In this document: piece after piece, positions 61,355 through 64,000 of the stretch
Layout of the letters: each line of letters starts with the position of its first letter
How positions within the stretch are numbered: position 1 is the first letter of the stretch
NCBI GenBank assembly: GCA_947632175.1
Contig: CANROC010000008.1
Coordinates: 62,001 to 126,000 of the forward strand
Source of the DNA: an uncultured Oscillospiraceae bacterium
GTDB taxonomy: Bacteria > Bacillota > Clostridia > Oscillospirales > Oscillospiraceae
Reading direction: 5' to 3'
Length of the DNA: 64,000 bases
Position numbers and translations under genes: made by a program
The notes under the pieces: generated by a model
The model's database searches: none
Told to the model about the DNA's origin: nothing
The model's input: the letters and a program-made list of their open reading frames with translations, nothing else

Positions 61355-63682
61355 ATGGCAAATTCCAAGGGAAAAAGCGCATCGAGACCGAATAAAACCA
61401 TACTTGGCCGCACACTGTTTCTGGCTTTGGTGTGCGGCGTAGTTGCCTTTTCCATCCTGGCGTGGCGGCTTTATAAGCTCATGATCGTGGACCACGATTT
61501 CTACGAGGAGCGGGCCGTGCGCCAGCAGACCAGGACCGTCTCCGTGGCCGCCTCCCGGGGCACCATCACCGACGCCAACGGCAAGACCCTGGCCCAATCG
61601 GCCACCGCCTACAACGTCTTCCTCTCGCCCTACGAGATCGACCTTTACTCCAAGAAGGAGTATAAGGCCAACGAGATCCATTACGGCGACGACCCCATGC
61701 TCATCGCCACGGAGCTCAACCGCATCCTGGGCGCGGACATCGAGACCATGCTCAAGCAGATGGAGGACACCAAGAGCTGGTACAAGACCGTGGCCTCCAA
61801 GGTAGAGCCGGAGGTCGCCGACGAGGTCCGGGCCTTCATCAAGGAGTACAGGATCGCCGGCGTCCACATCGAGGAGACCTCCAAGCGCTACTACCCCCAG
61901 GGGTCCCTGGCGTGCCACGTCATCGGCTTTGTGGGTACGGAGAACTATGGCCTGGAGGGCATCGAGGCCCTGTACGATTCCAAGCTCGAGGGCACCAACG
62001 GGTCCGTCGTCCGCCTCGTGGCCAACAACGGCACGGAGATGCTCTTTGAGAACTACCAGAACTACAACGACGCCGTGGACGGCAACGACCTCACTCTGAC
62101 CCTGGATTCCACCATCCAGGCCATCGCGGAAAAATACCTGCAGCAGGCCATGGAGGCCAACTACATCCTCAACGGCGGCTGCTGTATCATCATGAACGTG
62201 AAGACCGGCGAGATTTTAGCCCTGGCCAACGCCAACGCCTTCGACCTCAACAACCCCAGAGCCCTCCCCCAGGAGACGCTGGACGAGATCGCCCTCATCG
62301 AGGACCCGGAGGAGCGGAGCAAGGCCGTGGGGGCGGCCCAGAACGCCATGTGGCGAAACATGGCCGTCTCGGACGCCTACGAGCCCGGTTCCGTCTTCAA
62401 GATCATCACCATGTCCATCGCCCTGGAGGAGGGCGTGGTGGACGAGGACGACCATTTCTACTGCCCCGGCAAGATCCCGGCCCGGACCATCCCCGGCCGT
62501 ATCACCGACCTCTACTGCTGGAAGCACGCCGGCCACGGCGACCAGACCCTGCGTGAGGCCGCCATGCACTCGTGCAACGTGGCTTTCGTGAACATCGGCC
62601 TGAAGATCGGCGCGGAGCGCTATTACGATTACGTCCGGGCCTTCGGCCTGCGGGACAAGACGGGCGTGGACCTCTCCGGCGAGTCCAGGAGCCTCTGGTG
62701 GTCCGACGAGGTCTTCTTCGACCCCACCAACCAGTCCCAGCTGGCGGCGGCGTCCTTCGGCCAGACCCTGAAGGTCACCCCCATCCAGATGATCACCGCC
62801 GTGTCCGCCGCGGTGAACGGCGGCTACCTCATGGAGCCTTACATCGTCAAGGAGATGCGCAACGAGGACGGCGAGGTCATCTACGCCCGGGAGCCCAAGG
62901 TGGTCCGCCAGGTCATCAGCGAGGAAACAAGCGCCTTAGTGGCGGACATCCTGGAGTCCGTGGTCAGCGAAAAGGGCGGCACCGGCTCTAACGCCTACGT
63001 CCCCGGCTACCGGGTGGGCGGCAAGACCGGCACCACCACCAAGACGGAGATCGAGATCACCGAAAACCGCAAGGAGTACATGGTCTCCTTCTGCGGCGTG
63101 GCCCCCTGCGACGACCCGGAGGTGGCGGTCCTCCTGGTACTCGACAACCCCGACCCGGAAAGCGGTCTTTACATCGGCGGCGGCGGTATGGCCGCGCCGT
63201 ATGTGGGCAAGATCATGAGTGAGCTCCTGCCCTATCTGGGCGTCCAGCCCGTTTACTCTCCGGAGGAGGAAGCCCTTCTGGACGTCACCGTCCCCCGTCT
63301 CATGGGCAGCGACCTCGTCGCCGCCCGCGAACAGCTGGCCTCTCTGGGCCTGTCCGTCCGGGAGGTAGGGGAGGGGACGACCGTCACCAGCCAGCTGCCC
63401 GTTGCCGGCGCCCAGGTGGCCGCCGGGAGCCGGATCATCCTCTACCTGAGCGATGTGTCCGATGAGGAGCCGGTGACAGTCCCGGACCTCACGGGCATGA
63501 AGGTCAACCAGGCCCGCAACGCTCTCCAGAACGTGGGCCTCTTCCTGGATACCTCCGGCGCGTCTCCCTCCATCTCCGGCGTGGTGGTCCAATCCCAGGC
63601 CGTGGAGGCGGGGACCGAGGTCCCCTACGGGGCCGTCATCAACGTGACCTTAGTGGACAAGAGCAATCAGGGGAGATATTGA
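61355..63682 (+). CDS. PASTA-domain septal/sporulation transpeptidase (FtsI/SpoVD type)
   Basis: The 775-residue class B penicillin-binding protein has one N-terminal helix (about 18-38), a dimerisation domain with RGTITDANG, and a transpeptidase domain with catalytic Ser346 in PGSVFK, the SxN motif as HSCNVAF and KTGT in VGGKTGTTTK. Two C-terminal PASTA domains follow (about 640-705 and 706-775). It cross-links peptidoglycan during division, or during cortex formation if it is SpoVD. Two PASTA domains leave both options open. Confidence 0.93.
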   Translation: MANSKGKSASRPNKTILGRTLFLALVCGVVAFSILAWRLYKLMIVDHDFYEERAVRQQTRTVSVAASRGTITDANGKTLAQSATAYNVFLSPYEIDLYSKKEYKANEIHYGDDPMLIATELNRILGADIETMLKQMEDTKSWYKTVASKVEPEVADEVRAFIKEYRIAGVHIEETSKRYYPQGSLACHVIGFVGTENYGLEGIEALYDSKLEGTNGSVVRLVANNGTEMLFENYQNYNDAVDGNDLTLTLDSTIQAIAEKYLQQAMEANYILNGGCCIIMNVKTGEILALANANAFDLNNPRALPQETLDEIALIEDPEERSKAVGAAQNAMWRNMAVSDAYEPGSVFKIITMSIALEEGVVDEDDHFYCPGKIPARTIPGRITDLYCWKHAGHGDQTLREAAMHSCNVAFVNIGLKIGAERYYDYVRAFGLRDKTGVDLSGESRSLWWSDEVFFDPTNQSQLAAASFGQTLKVTPIQMITAVSAAVNGGYLMEPYIVKEMRNEDGEVIYAREPKVVRQVISEETSALVADILESVVSEKGGTGSNAYVPGYRVGGKTGTTTKTEIEITENRKEYMVSFCGVAPCDDPEVAVLLVLDNPDPESGLYIGGGGMAAPYVGKIMSELLPYLGVQPVYSPEEEALLDVTVPRLMGSDLVAAREQLASLGLSVREVGEGTTVTSQLPVAGAQVAAGSRIILYLSDVSDEEPVTVPDLTGMKVNQARNALQNVGLFLDTSGASPSISGVVVQSQAVEAGTEVPYGAVINVTLVDKSNQGRY

Positions 63683-63685
63683 CCC

Positions 63686-64000
63686 ATGAAGCTTTCCAAG
63701 CTCATCGAAAATCTGGAAATCACCGAATGCGCCGCCGACCCGGAGCTGGAGATCCGTCAACTCGTCTCCGACTCCCGCCGCGTCGCCCCCGGGGACGCCT
63801 TCATCGCCGTCCGGGGCTTTGAGCAGGACGGGCACCGGTTCATCCCCGCCGCCCTCAAGGCCGGCGCGGCCGTCATCATCGCCGAGGAGCCGGTGGAGGG
63901 CGCGCCTTACGTGCGCGTGGCAAACTCCCGCCACGCCATGGCCGTGGCCGCCGGGAACTTCTACGGCAACCCGGCCCGGTCCCTCCACATGATCGGCGTC
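63686..64000 (+). CDS. murE: UDP-N-acetylmuramoyl-tripeptide synthetase, partial
   Basis: The N-terminal 105 residues are present and the gene continues past the window edge. MKLSKLIENLEI, the Mur-ligase N-domain motif LVSDSRRVAPGDAFIAVRGF and AAGNFYGNPARSLHMIGV match MurE, which adds the third amino acid (probably meso-diaminopimelate) to the muropeptide precursor. The start at 63686 follows GGGGAG, 3 bp after the PBP stop. Confidence 0.93.
   Translation, partial: MKLSKLIENLEITECAADPELEIRQLVSDSRRVAPGDAFIAVRGFEQDGHRFIPAALKAGAAVIIAEEPVEGAPYVRVANSRHAMAVAAGNFYGNPARSLHMIGV

Overview
The window is a high-GC (about 60-65 %) stretch of a Gram-positive anaerobe. The best fit is a Clostridia member of the Oscillospiraceae type. 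Supporting signs are a trimeric NAD-linked [FeFe] hydrogenase, an SLH-domain surface protein, a SpoVD-type PASTA transpeptidase in the mraZ/dcw cluster, a membrane LTA-synthase-like enzyme, FtsEX with a secreted M23 hydrolase, lipobox signals, strong Shine-Dalgarno sites and GTG/TTG starts. Most promoters match the -35/-10 consensus with a 17-nt spacer. The genus cannot be named from sequence reading alone.

Layout. 1-2.1 kb: glycolytic pgk-tpiA. 2.1-5.7 kb: an AT-rich insert carrying a secreted HEXXH metalloprotease and a lipoprotein, closed by a second, 410-bp copy of the tpiA 3' end. 5.7-7.2 kb: a candidate structured RNA on the minus strand and a large intergenic repeat island. 7.3-10.5 kb: an ATP-grasp / PHP / polysaccharide-deacetylase operon. 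10.5-11.35 kb: repeats and a candidate type I toxin-antitoxin locus, with a 29-residue hydrophobic peptide, a structured leader and an antisense promoter. 11.35-14.5 kb: a response regulator, histidine kinase and C39-like peptidase operon (minus). 15.1-16.3 kb: a glycerophosphodiesterase and a truncated sodium symporter. 16.5-20.7 kb: hydrogenase subunits. 20.8-22.9 kb: an orphan RelB-type antitoxin, an AlkZ-related protein and a heavy-metal exporter. 23.1-27.1 kb: a beta-helix/SLH surface protein. 27.1-27.8 kb: a repeat element bounded by inverted repeats that contain outward promoters. 27.8-33.7 kb: adenosylhomocysteinase, a six-gene purine/SAH salvage operon and a DUF4830 protein. 33.9-37.9 kb: a CdaR-type regulator, ftsE, ftsX and an M23 hydrolase. 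38.0-40.0 kb: greA-lysS. 40.1-43.8 kb: a decayed ORF, a GNAT, a PARG-like protein, a VWA protein and a degenerate macro-domain/HTH protein. 43.9-46.0 kb: an LTA-synthase-like protein. 46.2-56.3 kb: a complete ornithine-arginine biosynthesis operon (argG, H, C, J, B, D, F) with five interspersed non-arg genes and tandem ARG boxes upstream. 56.3-59.0 kb: a repeat island and an acyltransferase/DUF6320 pair. 59.2-64 kb: the start of the division and cell-wall cluster (mraZ, rsmH, ftsL, a PASTA PBP, murE running off the window).

How it works together. The housekeeping blocks are ordinary: glycolysis, NADH/ferredoxin-linked H2 metabolism, arginine synthesis from glutamate, nucleoside and SAH recycling, and septal wall synthesis. 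The unusual material lies between them. Hairpin repeats sharing a GTAGGGG flank are arranged in places at a 61-62-bp period. Related AT-rich ends contain consensus promoters pointing out of the islands. Other notable items are the toxin-antitoxin-like locus at 10.9-11.35 kb, the tpiA partial duplication around foreign-looking cargo, and an ADP-ribose-themed gene group at 41-44 kb.
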